Shown: piece after piece, positions 49,239 through 58,757 of the stretch
Position numbering within the stretch: the first letter of the stretch is position 1
Layout: the number at the start of each line of letters is the position of its first letter
NCBI GenBank assembly: GCA_026014485.1
Contig: JAOZIE010000017.1
Span: 1 to 59,485, forward strand
DNA: 59,485 nucleotides
Source: Candidatus Bathyarchaeota archaeon
GTDB lineage: Archaea > Thermoproteota > Bathyarchaeia > Bathyarchaeales > Bathycorpusculaceae
Direction: 5' to 3'
The notes under the pieces: generated by a model
What the model was told of the DNA's origin: nothing
What the model saw: only the letters and a program-made list of their open reading frames with translations
Databases searched by the model: none
Position numbers and translations under genes: made by a program

Positions 49239-50054
49239 GTGACCGATTTGGCGAATAAAGCCGAGAATTATTCTTGGAATGTTGAAGAATATGCAAAGCA
49301 TTCTTCGAACCAGTTCGAGTGGGCAAAAGAGCTCATTCCCAAGCTTAACCTAACAGGTACGGAATCCCTCTTGGACATTGGTTGCGGCGACGGCAAAGTC
49401 ACCCAGTTGTTATCCACATATTTGCCCCATGGACAGGTAGTCGGCATTGACAGTTCTGAGGAAATGATAGCTGCAGCACGCCAAAGCTTTCCCCATTGTC
49501 ATAACCCGAACCTAACTTTCCTGCGTATGGACGCTAGAGAATTAACGTTTCGTGAGCAGTTCGACGTGGCTTTCTCAAATGCTTCTCTACACTGGATAAT
49601 CGACCACCAAACAGTGTTAGCAGGCGTGCACGACAGCCTTGACAAGGGCGGCAGATTACTGTTCCAGATGGCCGGCAAAGGCAACGCCCAAGACATGATA
49701 GCTGTAATTGAAGAGTTAATAAGCGAGGAAGACTGCGAACCCTACTTCAAGAACTTCACTTTCCCCTACGGTTTCTACGGACCCGAAGAATATGGTCTAT
49801 GGCTTAAACAAACAGGCTTCAAAGCGGAAAGAATCGAATTATTCCCCAAAGACATGACGCTTCAAGGCAAAGAAGGCTTAATCGGCTGGATACGCAGTGT
49901 CTGGCTGCCTTTTACTGAACGTGTTCCCTCAAGTTTACGGGACTGCTTTATCAATGAAATTGCTGACCGCTACCTCGCCGCTTACCCGTTGGATGAAAAC
50001 CAAATCGCGCACATCAAAATGGTGCGGCTGGAAGTGCAGGCAACCAAAATCTAA
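49239..50054 (+). CDS. SAM-dependent methyltransferase (trans-aconitate methyltransferase-like)
   Basis: The 271-residue protein matches Tam-like methyltransferases: SLLDIGCGDGKVTQLLSTYL (SAM motif I), VVGIDSSEEMIAAAR, FDVAFSNASLHWIIDHQTVL and GGRLLFQMAGKG. GTG 49239 is only about 4 bases from the predicted transcription start set by a GGTTTATATCGG TATA box near 49205-49214, so the transcript is probably leaderless. Target is uncertain. Confidence 0.85.
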   Translation: MTDLANKAENYSWNVEEYAKHSSNQFEWAKELIPKLNLTGTESLLDIGCGDGKVTQLLSTYLPHGQVVGIDSSEEMIAAARQSFPHCHNPNLTFLRMDARELTFREQFDVAFSNASLHWIIDHQTVLAGVHDSLDKGGRLLFQMAGKGNAQDMIAVIEELISEEDCEPYFKNFTFPYGFYGPEEYGLWLKQTGFKAERIELFPKDMTLQGKEGLIGWIRSVWLPFTERVPSSLRDCFINEIADRYLAAYPLDENQIAHIKMVRLEVQATKI

Positions 50055-50063
50055 ACGGCAATT

Positions 50064-50612
50064 TCACTGTTTCAGTTGGATGAACCGTTTTATAATTTCG
50101 AGGTTCCTCACTTCGGGGTGAAATAGTACCCCGTAGAGGGGTTTTCTTTTGTGTTTTAGGGCTTGGATGCATTTAGTGGATTCAGCCAAGATTTCGAACT
50201 CGTCCGAGGACTCAACACAATAGTTGTGAAGAGAATAAGCCTTGAACGTTCCTGAGCACAGTGGGTTCGCGTTCTGCGTTTTCACTTGTGTCATGCCTAT
50301 TTCCATGCTTCTTGTCAAAAGCAGACCGAAAACGGCGCCGATGGTTTGCATGCCCGCGCAGACGCCCAAAACTGGCTTATCCACAGTTTTTAACCACGCG
50401 AACTTTTCTGTTTGCTCTAACGTAACGTTGTCTTTCAACGTAGTGCCTGAAAGAATTATCCTGCTGCATCCCTGTATGTCGGAATCTGCAACTTCCGAGT
50501 AATGTTTCACGACGCATTTCTCACTTTTTTGTGTAGCTTCAATGATGGGTAGAACAAATTCGGAGTATCCCAGCGAATTTTTCTTCCAGTTCATGTCCAC
50601 AACTAGAATCAC
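50064..50612 (-). CDS. Class I glutamine amidotransferase
   Basis: The 182-residue protein is a GuaA/TrpG-type glutaminase domain. The nucleophile is the Cys in VLGVCAGMQTIGAVFG and the His-Glu pair is in LYGVLFHPEVRN. It contains the SGTTLKDN oxyanion-side segment in place of the usual SGGP. The GTG start overlaps the PP-loop gene stop by four bases (GTGA), so the two are translated together. Free-standing GATases normally pass ammonia to a synthetase; the partner here is the PP-loop ligase. Confidence 0.87.
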   Translation of the reverse strand: MILVVDMNWKKNSLGYSEFVLPIIEATQKSEKCVVKHYSEVADSDIQGCSRIILSGTTLKDNVTLEQTEKFAWLKTVDKPVLGVCAGMQTIGAVFGLLLTRSMEIGMTQVKTQNANPLCSGTFKAYSLHNYCVESSDEFEILAESTKCIQALKHKRKPLYGVLFHPEVRNLEIIKRFIQLKQ

Positions 50613-51289
50613 TTTGGCACCAGCCTTGCCTGCTTAATCCTGAAAATGCCTGAGTTGCCCCGTGCCTTTACCGAGGAGTTGAGAATTTCAATTCTCTTTT
50701 TAAACAGTGGTGCGTCCAAGACGGTGGTTTCAATTTCGCCGCCTTCTCCCGACGGGCTTATACAGTACTCCAGTTGTAGTTCAAGTAGCCTCTGAATTAT
50801 TTTTGCGTCGATTTGTTTTCCAAGCCACCTCTCATCAAGCGGGTAAGCGAACACGCCTGAGATGACCACATCAAAGCCCTCCTCAACCAACTCCTCCAAA
50901 AGGGCTTTCTGGTTTCTTTTCCACAGCGGATTAAAACACCAAAGATCTAGGTTGTGGCAGATACGCTGCACTCGTTCCGACTGATACACCGATTCAACCG
51001 CGCCCGTTACGATACCTTCTATACGGAACTTCTCAGCAGCATCAGCTATTGCCAGCTCCAAATCCGCCAACTCCTCCTCTTTCTTGCCCTCGGTCACCTG
51101 TATCACCAGCGGAAGCTCAAGGGCTTGGGCTTGCAACGCTGCCAAGTTAATGTTGGGTGTGTGGAACATGTAACTCTCTGGGTTTTTTGACTGCAAAGTG
51201 ATTAGGCAAGCTACCTCTTCTTTTTCGGCTGCCTTGTGCAGGGCAAGCGTCGAATCCTTGCCGCCTGAGAACAACACCCCGAGCTTCAT
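50609..51289 (-). CDS. Dph6-like PP-loop ATP pyrophosphatase (diphthine-ammonia ligase family)
   Basis: The 226-residue protein is of the Dph6/TIGR00290 type: the PP-loop SGGKDSTLALHKA at the N-terminus, then LITLQSKNPESYMFHTPNIN, IEGIVTGAVESVYQSERVQR, and the SGEGGEIETTVLDAPLFKKR motif. Dph6 makes the diphthamide amide of elongation factor 2 from diphthine and ammonia. ATG at 51289 is preferred because homologues begin right at the PP-loop; an upstream in-frame extension is not conserved-looking. It is coupled to a glutaminase gene. Confidence 0.87.
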   Translation of the reverse strand: MKLGVLFSGGKDSTLALHKAAEKEEVACLITLQSKNPESYMFHTPNINLAALQAQALELPLVIQVTEGKKEEELADLELAIADAAEKFRIEGIVTGAVESVYQSERVQRICHNLDLWCFNPLWKRNQKALLEELVEEGFDVVISGVFAYPLDERWLGKQIDAKIIQRLLELQLEYCISPSGEGGEIETTVLDAPLFKKRIEILNSSVKARGNSGIFRIKQARLVPK

Positions 51290-51539
51290 TGAATGTTTTA
51301 GAATGTGAACGGGCTTATAGAATCTGTCGCTGGGAATCGCCGTTTTCGATTTTTGCACTGTAACTTCAATAGCGCTTTTGTGGGCGACTACCCCGCTGTG
51401 AATGCCGCCTGAAAGGTTAGTCAAAATTTCTTGACTAAAAGTCTGCGGCAAGAATACCGTATGGTCAAGAAATCTTTACAAAAAAGCCTTTATTCACGAA
51501 AGAGCCCATCAAAATTGGAGTTCGGCGGTAGATGTTTAC

Positions 51540-53960
51540 TTGAACGGTAAAACAAAATCCCTTGTTGTTCTTTTAACGTTACTTCTTTCCATATCGTCAG
51601 TGAGCACACTTTATTCTGTTGGCAAAGCGGATTTGACTGCCTCTGCCTCTTCAACTGGTGATTGGCCAATGTTTCGTTATAATCTTCAGCGGTCAGGTTG
51701 TCCCGACGATGTGGCGCCTCTTGGGCTCGACTTGCTTTGGGAATTTGCCGCAAGTGACGGGATGATTGCGAATTATGTTTCTTCTTCTCCAGCAGTTGTA
51801 GATGGCTTAGTGTACGTCGGCTGCCAAAACGGATATGTCTATGCATTAGACGCTGCCACTGGTACTCGTCAATGGTGCTATAGCACTGGAATTGCGGGTT
51901 TGTCTTCGTCACCTGCGGTTGTCGACGGAGTCGTTTACATAGGCGGCGCCAACAAGACCGTTTATGCGTTGGACGCTTACAACGGAGACAAAATTTGGAG
52001 CTACCGCACTGAAATGGGCATATCCTATTCTTCTCCATGTGTTTCCAACGGCATCGTTTACATAGGCGAATTCGGAGCTTTTGTCCATGCCTTGAATGCT
52101 TCAACGGGCGCAAAAATCTGGAGCTTCAAGACGGGCGACTACGTGATTTCTTCTCCTTTAGCTGTGGACGGGCTGGTTTATGTTGGCTCAATTGACGGAG
52201 AGGTTTACGCTTTAGACGCCGATAACGGAGGTAAAATCTGGAGCTTCAGCACAATTAAATCCATAAGTGGAGGCGTGCAATCTTCACCTGCTTTCGCAGA
52301 TGGCGTTTTGTACGTGACATCCTTAGACCACAACATCTACGCCTTAAACGCCTTCACCGGGAAACAGCTTTGGAACTTCACCACCGGTGACATAGTTCGT
52401 TCGTCACCTGCGGTTGTTGACGGCGTAGTTTATTTCGGTTCGGATGACTGCAACATCTACGCCTTGAATGCTTCAACGGGCGCAAAAATCTGGAGCTACT
52501 ACAACGGCGGCTTCCTCATGATGTCGTCTCCAGCTGTTGCTGGCGGGACACTTGTCGTAGGCACAAATTTTGGCAGAGTTCTCGCATTGGATACAACTTC
52601 TGGTTTGCTCAAATGGACTTATTCAACTTCACGTGACATCTTTTCTTCACCGGCAATCGTAGGGGGCGTTGTCTACGTTGGCTCCAATGATGGCAAGCTC
52701 TATGTGCTGGGAGCGAGTAGTCCGATGCCGACTCTTACCCCAACACCAACACCTATTCCTACCCCTACCGTTCCGCCTTCTTCAGTCCCTACGCCTACGC
52801 CTCCTCCTTCTTCAGGTGAATGGTCCACAGTGGCTCCTATTCCAGTGGCAGGCGTCTATGAAGCTGTCACCGTGGACGGCAAGATATACGCGATTGGATA
52901 CAACTATACCTATCAGTTCGACCCCGTCAGCAGCACTTGGGCGTCTAAGAGTGTCATGCCCACGGTGCGGCAATCGTTTGCTGTGACTGCGTTTCAAAAT
53001 AAGATATACGTGATTTGTGGACAAACAGAAGGTTCTGTTATCTGCAACTTGAATGAGGTCTACGATACTCTAACAGACACATGGGAGACAAAAACGGCGG
53101 CTCCAACCAGCAGAATCCAGATGGACGCCAACGTCATCGACGGCAAAATCTACGTTGTGGGCGGAAGAACAGCTGGACCTTACTCCACCGTCGGATTCAA
53201 CGAGGTCTATGATATCGCTAATGATTCATGGTCCACATCCGCTCCCCTATTGTACCCAGTTGTTAGCTTCCAGTCAGCCGTGGTTGACAAAAAACTGTAC
53301 GTCATCGGCGGGCAAGACGAATTCCATTCCAGCATGAACCTTAACACAAACCAGATTTATGACCCTGCAACAAACACCTGGACCCTTGGTGCATATGCTC
53401 CTGAGGTGGTTTGGCAGGGCGCCGCTGCTGCAACAGAAGGAATCGCCGCGCAGAAGCGGATTTATCTTTTTGGCGGCATGGCGGGTTTTGCATATGGCTC
53501 AAAATCAACGTATAGTTATGACCCTGAAACCAATTTCTGGATTACCGTCGAATCTATGCCTACGGCCCGGTACAATCCCGCTGCAGCAGTCGTTAATGAT
53601 GTCATATACGTTTTTGGAGGTGGTGATGGCATGCAACTGTTGGCAGTTAACGAAATGTACACTCCCATAGGTTATGGTGAGCCATCACCGTCACCAACTC
53701 CAATTTCGTCCCCCACTCCCACTTTGACGCCTTTGCCGACACAGCAAGAAACAGTTACCCCAACAACTACTGCTACGCTCTCTCCATTACCCTCTCAGAC
53801 TTCGACACCCCCTCCATCTGTTTCCCCTCTACCAACGCAGAGTTCAAATCCAGACCCAACCCCCGTGATTCCCGAACTACCTGTAGCGGCTTTACTGTTA
53901 ATGCTGGCTTGCTTGTTTGCGTTTTTGGTTATGGCGGTTCGGTTTAGAAAGCGTGGTTAG
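51540..53960 (+). CDS. Large surface protein: PQQ-like propeller plus kelch repeats
   Basis: The 806-residue protein has a signal peptide, then a PQQ/YWTD-type beta-propeller with repeated SSPAVVDGVVY-G and YALDA-TG units (about 40-390), a Pro/Thr linker (about 390-420), a kelch propeller (about 421-715) with IYVVGG and NEVYD units, a second Pro/Ser/Thr linker and a C-terminal IPELPVAALLLMLACLFAFL helix. It is an adhesin or envelope protein; the PQQ repeats lack catalytic residues. It starts at TTG 51540 with a weak site. Two blades share a 37-base identical stretch (near 52090 and 52460). Confidence 0.88.
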   Translation: MNGKTKSLVVLLTLLLSISSVSTLYSVGKADLTASASSTGDWPMFRYNLQRSGCPDDVAPLGLDLLWEFAASDGMIANYVSSSPAVVDGLVYVGCQNGYVYALDAATGTRQWCYSTGIAGLSSSPAVVDGVVYIGGANKTVYALDAYNGDKIWSYRTEMGISYSSPCVSNGIVYIGEFGAFVHALNASTGAKIWSFKTGDYVISSPLAVDGLVYVGSIDGEVYALDADNGGKIWSFSTIKSISGGVQSSPAFADGVLYVTSLDHNIYALNAFTGKQLWNFTTGDIVRSSPAVVDGVVYFGSDDCNIYALNASTGAKIWSYYNGGFLMMSSPAVAGGTLVVGTNFGRVLALDTTSGLLKWTYSTSRDIFSSPAIVGGVVYVGSNDGKLYVLGASSPMPTLTPTPTPIPTPTVPPSSVPTPTPPPSSGEWSTVAPIPVAGVYEAVTVDGKIYAIGYNYTYQFDPVSSTWASKSVMPTVRQSFAVTAFQNKIYVICGQTEGSVICNLNEVYDTLTDTWETKTAAPTSRIQMDANVIDGKIYVVGGRTAGPYSTVGFNEVYDIANDSWSTSAPLLYPVVSFQSAVVDKKLYVIGGQDEFHSSMNLNTNQIYDPATNTWTLGAYAPEVVWQGAAAATEGIAAQKRIYLFGGMAGFAYGSKSTYSYDPETNFWITVESMPTARYNPAAAVVNDVIYVFGGGDGMQLLAVNEMYTPIGYGEPSPSPTPISSPTPTLTPLPTQQETVTPTTTATLSPLPSQTSTPPPSVSPLPTQSSNPDPTPVIPELPVAALLLMLACLFAFLVMAVRFRKRG

Positions 53961-54079
53961 CTTTTTCTAAGACTCAACATTTGTCGACTAGAGCAACCCC
54001 CGTGGCTTTCCTGTTTATTCCTAAGCCGCAAAATTAGTCTTATAAAGCGGCAGTGAACGATGCGCAGTCAAAGGGTGCC

Positions 54080-55264
54080 CTAGACTTTGACGTCAGAGAT
54101 GTTGGGGATTTTCTTTAGTACTTCAATAATTTTCGGCTCAACCTTTTGGTGCAGCACGTAAACCGACAGGGCGTAGCCGCTTTTGCCGATTTGCCGTGAA
54201 TAGTTTGCGCGTATGTTTATTTCGTTGTCAGCCAGCACCTTGTCTATATTAGCAAAGACGCCCGGTACATCTCGGTGGTGAATGAATAGCGGATATACGG
54301 GTTTCTCTTCTACCTCTATACTTTCGCCCGCGTTCACGGCGTTTGTAAAGTCGCCGCTTAACAGAAAGCCCGCAATAACCTTAGCCATTTCCAGCGCAGT
54401 TTCACGTTGCGCTTCCAATGTCGAAGCCCCCAGATGCGCGCTGAGAACCACATTGTCCAGTTGGGCAAATGTGCTCTTGAATTGGGCGTCTTCCCCCTTG
54501 GGTTCTTCCATGTACACATCCAAAGCTGCACCTGCAATCTTTTTGTCCTTAAGCGCTTTGTAGAGCGCTTCTTCGTCGATGTTGGCTCCTCTGCTCGTGT
54601 TTATGATATACGCGGTAGGCTTCATCATAGCAAGTTCTTTTTCACCGATTATGACAGATTTGCCGCCTGTGTGAATAGTGATATAGTCCGCTTTGGAGAG
54701 GACTTCCTCTTTAGAAATATAGTTAATTTTTGCTTCGGCACACGGGCAAACATCGTAGCCAACAACCTCCATGTCAAAGCCGCGTCTCGCCAACTCTGCC
54801 ACACGCTGCCCGATTTTACCACAGCCCAAGATGCCCAAGGTTTTGTAAGCAAGCTCTGTACCCTTAAGTTTCTGTTTAGACCAGACGCCGCCTTTCAGGA
54901 GCATGTGCGCTTGTGGAACGTTTCGGGACACGTCCAGCATCAAAGCGAGGGTTAGTTCAGCAACCGCGTTAGTGTTCCCTGACGGTGCAGACTTCACCAC
55001 GATGCCGAATTCAGAAGCTGCTTCAACATCGATGTTGTCGTAGCCAACTCCTGCGCGACCCACGATTTTAAGTTTGCCTTTTGCTCCCGCCTCAAGGACT
55101 TGGCGCGTAACTTTGGTGGCGCTTCGAACAATTAACGCGTCAAATCCCGCTATGTCAGTGATTAACGCTTGGAGGTCTCTTTTTTTGGTGTCAATTTCTA
55201 ATCCAGCTTGCTGAAGGAGCTGTAAGCCCTCTTTTTCTAATCCGTCGTTAAGTAGTACCTTCAC
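54080..55264 (-). CDS. serA: D-3-phosphoglycerate dehydrogenase
   Basis: The 394-residue protein is a SerA-type dehydrogenase: LIVRSATKVTRQVLEAG, VGRAGVGYDNIDVEAASEFG, the Rossmann loop LGILGCGKIGQRVAEL, IINTSRGANIDEEAL and SAHLGASTLEAQ with the catalytic His. A short C-terminal ACT domain follows (VPGVFANIDKVLADNEINIR), without the intervening ASB domain of longer forms. GTG is the start. It supplies serine to glyA, encoded 500 bases upstream on the same strand, but with another gene between. Confidence 0.92.
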   Translation of the reverse strand: MKVLLNDGLEKEGLQLLQQAGLEIDTKKRDLQALITDIAGFDALIVRSATKVTRQVLEAGAKGKLKIVGRAGVGYDNIDVEAASEFGIVVKSAPSGNTNAVAELTLALMLDVSRNVPQAHMLLKGGVWSKQKLKGTELAYKTLGILGCGKIGQRVAELARRGFDMEVVGYDVCPCAEAKINYISKEEVLSKADYITIHTGGKSVIIGEKELAMMKPTAYIINTSRGANIDEEALYKALKDKKIAGAALDVYMEEPKGEDAQFKSTFAQLDNVVLSAHLGASTLEAQRETALEMAKVIAGFLLSGDFTNAVNAGESIEVEEKPVYPLFIHHRDVPGVFANIDKVLADNEINIRANYSRQIGKSGYALSVYVLHQKVEPKIIEVLKKIPNISDVKV

Positions 55265-55384
55265 TTTTCAGCGGTCTCCTTTGAGGTGGTATTACCCCAC
55301 TAGAATTTAAGTACATTACCGAACGCAATTATAAATCAATCCCCAAAAAGGCACACAAGTCTTACTTCTTTAGGCAGCAGCGGT

Positions 55385-55654
55385 CTACGACGTCTTCGAT
55401 TTTGAGACCCGCGTAGTTGCTATGTTGTAGATTGCTTCTTGACCACAGTAGGGGCATTTCAGGCGTCTGCGGTTCCCATACCGTAGCGAGGTTAAGGTGG
55501 CTCCCGGAACCCAGTGGTAGTTGAACTGTTTTTTGCATCTGGGGCATTTAAGCCGCGACGTGTAGTGTGGTCCATACCTCGGAAGCAGAATGAACAATAC
55601 AACAAACAGCACCATGATTACTGGCAGAGCGATTACAAGCGTCAAGTCAACCAT
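55385..55654 (-). CDS. Small membrane protein with zinc ribbon
   Basis: The 89-residue protein has one N-terminal transmembrane helix (VDLTLVIALPVIMVLFVVLF), followed by a cytoplasmic zinc ribbon with LKCPRCKKQFNYHW and LKCPYCGQEAIYN. ATG 55654 is preferred since it places the helix at the start. It lies between serA and glyA on the same strand. Function unknown. Confidence 0.68.
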   Translation of the reverse strand: MVDLTLVIALPVIMVLFVVLFILLPRYGPHYTSRLKCPRCKKQFNYHWVPGATLTSLRYGNRRRLKCPYCGQEAIYNIATTRVSKSKTS

Positions 55655-55754
55655 TGACAAGTCAAACCTGAATGAGTTATAGTTCACTTATTAACGTTTA
55701 GTCCCGAAAAAAAGCAAAAAGGAGTAGAAAAGAAGGGTGGTTTCCCGATTTTAT

Positions 55755-57092
55755 TTATGCCTTATTGATGTAGCCTAAGGCTTCTTGGACGTTTTGGAAG
55801 CCAAATTTGATTGTGTTGAAGCCCTTCTTGAATTCAACAACGTCTTTTTGGACTTCTGCTGGTGTACGTTTCCCCTTGATTACGTCGAGCATAAGGTCAC
55901 AGAGGTGCTTGATGTCGCCTTCACAAAAGCCCCTGCGCGTTACATCTTGGAATCCAATGCGTAGCCCTGAGGGGTTGCCTTTGCTGCCTTGGTCATCGTA
56001 GGGCAGCAGGTTCTTGTTGCAAATTATGTTCGCATCTTCAAGGTCCTGAGCAATTTTGTTGCCTCCGCCGAAGGCTTGGATGTCCACGGCGATTTGGTGG
56101 CTTTGCGTGAATCCTTTGTGTTCACAGAGGACTTTGACGCCGTTCTCGTAGAGGCACTGCCCAGCAGTCTGCGCGTTCTTCACGATTTGCTTGGCAAGTT
56201 CGTTGCCGAAAAGCTTCATCTCCAATGCAGCTATACCCAACGCTGGCAACCTGCCCAAATGCGTACTGGAGGCACTCAGCGGGAAAATTGCATATTGGAT
56301 TTTTTTGATGGCTTTCTCAGTCCGCGGGTCAGAAGCGTTACCCATAACGACGCCGCCTTGAGGACCTGGAAACGTCTTGTGCGTAGATGAAGTGATGAAG
56401 TCTGCCCCTTCACGGAGCGGGTCTTGGAAGACGCCGCCTGCCACCAGCCCAAGAACATGGGACGAGTCGTAGGCTACGTAGGCGCCAACTTCATCACAGA
56501 CTTCCTTGAGCTCCTTAATGGGATGCGGAAACAGGAAAAGGCTGCCGCCGAAGGTGACGATGCCTGGTTTTGCGGCGCGGATAACATCAGCGGAGCGGTC
56601 GGGGTCAATGTTCATCTCATCAATATTGTAGACATGGTTTATGTCTTCTAAACCCAGCACCGACCCTGCCAAGCCCGTGTAGTCATGACTTATGTGTGCA
56701 CCGCAACTCAGCGGGGTAACAACCATCTTACGGTTTTTAGTGGCTAAACTCAAACCCTTGAAAGTGGCAAGGTTTGCATGTGTACCGCTAACTAAGCGTA
56801 TATCTGCCCAGTTACATTTGAAGAGGCTCTTCATGAGGTCAGCGGCGTAGTCCTCGATGGATGACATAAACTTTTGACCTTGATAGTACCGTTTCTTGAC
56901 ATGTCCCTGTATGTTATTGTCGCCTTCTGCATATCTGCCCTCCAAGTCAGAGGCGAAGGCCTGCATTTCTTTGACGGCAGGTGACTTGAGCCCTTCACTG
57001 GCTATCATGTTAATGCATTCTTGGTCGCGGTAACGTTCGTGGTCGCGTGTAGCTTGAGTTAGTTTAACTACGAGGTCGTAGAAGTCTTCCAT
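55755..57092 (-). CDS. glyA: Serine hydroxymethyltransferase
   Basis: The 445-residue PLP enzyme converts serine and a tetrahydropterin to glycine and methylene-pterin. Family marks are NMIASEGLKSPAVKE, YYQGQKFMSSIEDYA, GTHANLATFKGL, the PLP lysine in SSTHKTFPGPQGG and VLCEHKGFTQSHQIAVD. In archaea the pterin is H4MPT, matching the pterin operon in this window. A CTAAATATAAC TATA box near 57136-57146 on the minus strand precedes it. Confidence 0.93.
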   Translation of the reverse strand: MEDFYDLVVKLTQATRDHERYRDQECINMIASEGLKSPAVKEMQAFASDLEGRYAEGDNNIQGHVKKRYYQGQKFMSSIEDYAADLMKSLFKCNWADIRLVSGTHANLATFKGLSLATKNRKMVVTPLSCGAHISHDYTGLAGSVLGLEDINHVYNIDEMNIDPDRSADVIRAAKPGIVTFGGSLFLFPHPIKELKEVCDEVGAYVAYDSSHVLGLVAGGVFQDPLREGADFITSSTHKTFPGPQGGVVMGNASDPRTEKAIKKIQYAIFPLSASSTHLGRLPALGIAALEMKLFGNELAKQIVKNAQTAGQCLYENGVKVLCEHKGFTQSHQIAVDIQAFGGGNKIAQDLEDANIICNKNLLPYDDQGSKGNPSGLRIGFQDVTRRGFCEGDIKHLCDLMLDVIKGKRTPAEVQKDVVEFKKGFNTIKFGFQNVQEALGYINKA

Positions 57093-57339
57093 GGCTATTC
57101 TCGTCCTTTATTGATTATCAACCGAGATTGTCTTAGTTATATTTAGCCCTTACTGGACGCATATGAAACATTTGTGATTAGCTGTTACTAACGATCACAG
57201 TGCGCTTTCTAATTCACAGATTTGCCCTTTAGGGTCTGGAGTACGTATGGAGTCTGTTTTGTTGATAAACCTTTTATGTCGTAGATTCCTTACAATGCAT
57301 CAGAGCTAATCTGACTACCTTACGGGTTAAAGGCGCCAG

Positions 57340-57480
57340 GTGACAAACGGGGATGAGCGTGTGGATGTCGGGCATTTAGAATTCGATTTGTTGGAAGAAT
57401 CGCGGCTGATTAGCTCACCTGCTTTTATGTATGTTTACCACCCTTTTGGAGCCATGAGGTGTTTGCTGAAACTGCGTTAA
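57340..57480 (+). CDS. 46-residue ORF before the glycosyltransferase
   Basis: A GTG at 57340, or an in-frame GTG at 57361 behind GGGGAT, opens a frame ending at 57480. The product, VDVGHLEFDLLEESRLISSP followed by AFMYVYHPFGAMRCLLKLR, has no recognisable domain. It stops 17 bases before the glycosyltransferase ATG, where GGAG provides the next ribosome site, so an operon leader peptide or small partner is possible. This is a weak call. Confidence 0.35.
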   Translation: MTNGDERVDVGHLEFDLLEESRLISSPAFMYVYHPFGAMRCLLKLR

Positions 57481-57497
57481 ATGTGGAGTAATTGGCT

Positions 57498-58757
57498 ATG
57501 TTTGGCGTTTTGGATGTGGTTTTAGTTTGCGTTTTTGCGGTGGTTTACCTATGGGCCTTCTACAATATACCCGTTTTAGCAGCCGGGGTTCGAAGTAAGC
57601 GACGCAGTCAACAACTGGGGGCCAGTACCGACACTGTTAACGCTGGAGTTCTGCCTTCCTTTAGTTTGTTAATCCCAGTCAAAAACGAGGGCAGATTAGT
57701 TGGACGGCTTTTCGAAGCATTAACTAAAATAAATTACCCAACGGAAAAAGTTGAGGTTGTAGTGGTCGAGGACGGTTCATCAGATAACACTCTGGAAGTC
57801 TGTAAGATATTTGCCTCAGAGAGGGAAAACGTAAAAATTCTGCGCCGAGGCATATCAAATGGTAAACCATCTGCACTAAACTTTGGCCTAAAAAGCTGCA
57901 GTGGTGATGTCGTAGCCGTTTTCGATGCCGATAGTGTACCTGCACCTGACTCTCTATTATGTGCTGCCAGCTATTTTGCCGACTCTGGCGTAACCGCAGT
58001 TCAAGGCAGAACCTTATCGATTAATGCAGGGCAAAACATGCTTACCCAGTTCGTATCCTATGAGGAAGGAGTGTGGTGCGAAGCCTACCTGCGAGGAAAA
58101 GATGCCTTAGGTTTGTTTGTTCACTTACGAGGCAGTTGCCAGTTTATCCGACGAGGCGTTTTAGATGGCGTGGGCGGCTTTGATGAACGGACTTTATCTG
58201 AGGACATGGAAATGTCGGCGAGGCTAACCGAACGCGGCTTTGTGATTCGTTATGGCGGGGATGTGTGTGCTTGGCAGGAAAGCCCATCAAGTTTGCGGAT
58301 GCTGTTTAGACAACGAACGAGATGGTTCAGAGGCACAATGGAAGTTGCAGCCAAATACGGCAGATTGATGGCAAAGCCTAGTGTGCGTAATTTTGACGCT
58401 GAAGCCACGCTGTTTGCGCCCTTCATAATTATGGCTTCATTACTCGGCTACATTGCAGGCTCAGGCGTGTTTTTCGCCGAATTTCCATTCAATGTCCTGT
58501 GGAGTGCTTTGGTTTTCATATCTGTTGCGACGACCACGGTTACGATGCTCTTGGCTGGAGCGTCTTTGGTTTTTGTTTCCAAGCCCCGCCGCGTCGGGAA
58601 TTTACGTTGGTTACCCTTCGTTTTCATTTACTGGTGCCTACAAGGATTCATCGCCCTATATGCTGGGCTGCTGATTGTGCTAAGACGCCCAAGACGATGG
58701 GTGAAAACAGAAAAAAATGGTGCAGCAGATTCAATGTTAACTTCAGCGCCTAAATAG
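57498..58757 (+). CDS. Processive family 2 glycosyltransferase (membrane)
   Basis: The 419-residue protein resembles processive GT2 enzymes (hyaluronan/cellulose/poly-GlcNAc synthase-like). It has an N-terminal helix, a GT-A domain with SLLIPVKNEG, EDGSSDNTLEV and the metal-binding FDADSVPA, the catalytic SEDMEMSARL, and the acceptor-site QRTRWFRG (Q-x-x-R-W), followed by three transmembrane helices. It probably makes or exports a surface polysaccharide. The TTG at 57492 is an alternative start. Confidence 0.9.
   Translation: MFGVLDVVLVCVFAVVYLWAFYNIPVLAAGVRSKRRSQQLGASTDTVNAGVLPSFSLLIPVKNEGRLVGRLFEALTKINYPTEKVEVVVVEDGSSDNTLEVCKIFASERENVKILRRGISNGKPSALNFGLKSCSGDVVAVFDADSVPAPDSLLCAASYFADSGVTAVQGRTLSINAGQNMLTQFVSYEEGVWCEAYLRGKDALGLFVHLRGSCQFIRRGVLDGVGGFDERTLSEDMEMSARLTERGFVIRYGGDVCAWQESPSSLRMLFRQRTRWFRGTMEVAAKYGRLMAKPSVRNFDAEATLFAPFIIMASLLGYIAGSGVFFAEFPFNVLWSALVFISVATTTVTMLLAGASLVFVSKPRRVGNLRWLPFVFIYWCLQGFIALYAGLLIVLRRPRRWVKTEKNGAADSMLTSAPK

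Noticed and set aside
52740-52815. Pro/Thr-rich tandem repeat resembling a CRISPR-like or microsatellite array
   Set aside because: It is a coding linker between propeller domains with varied codons, not a DNA repeat array.
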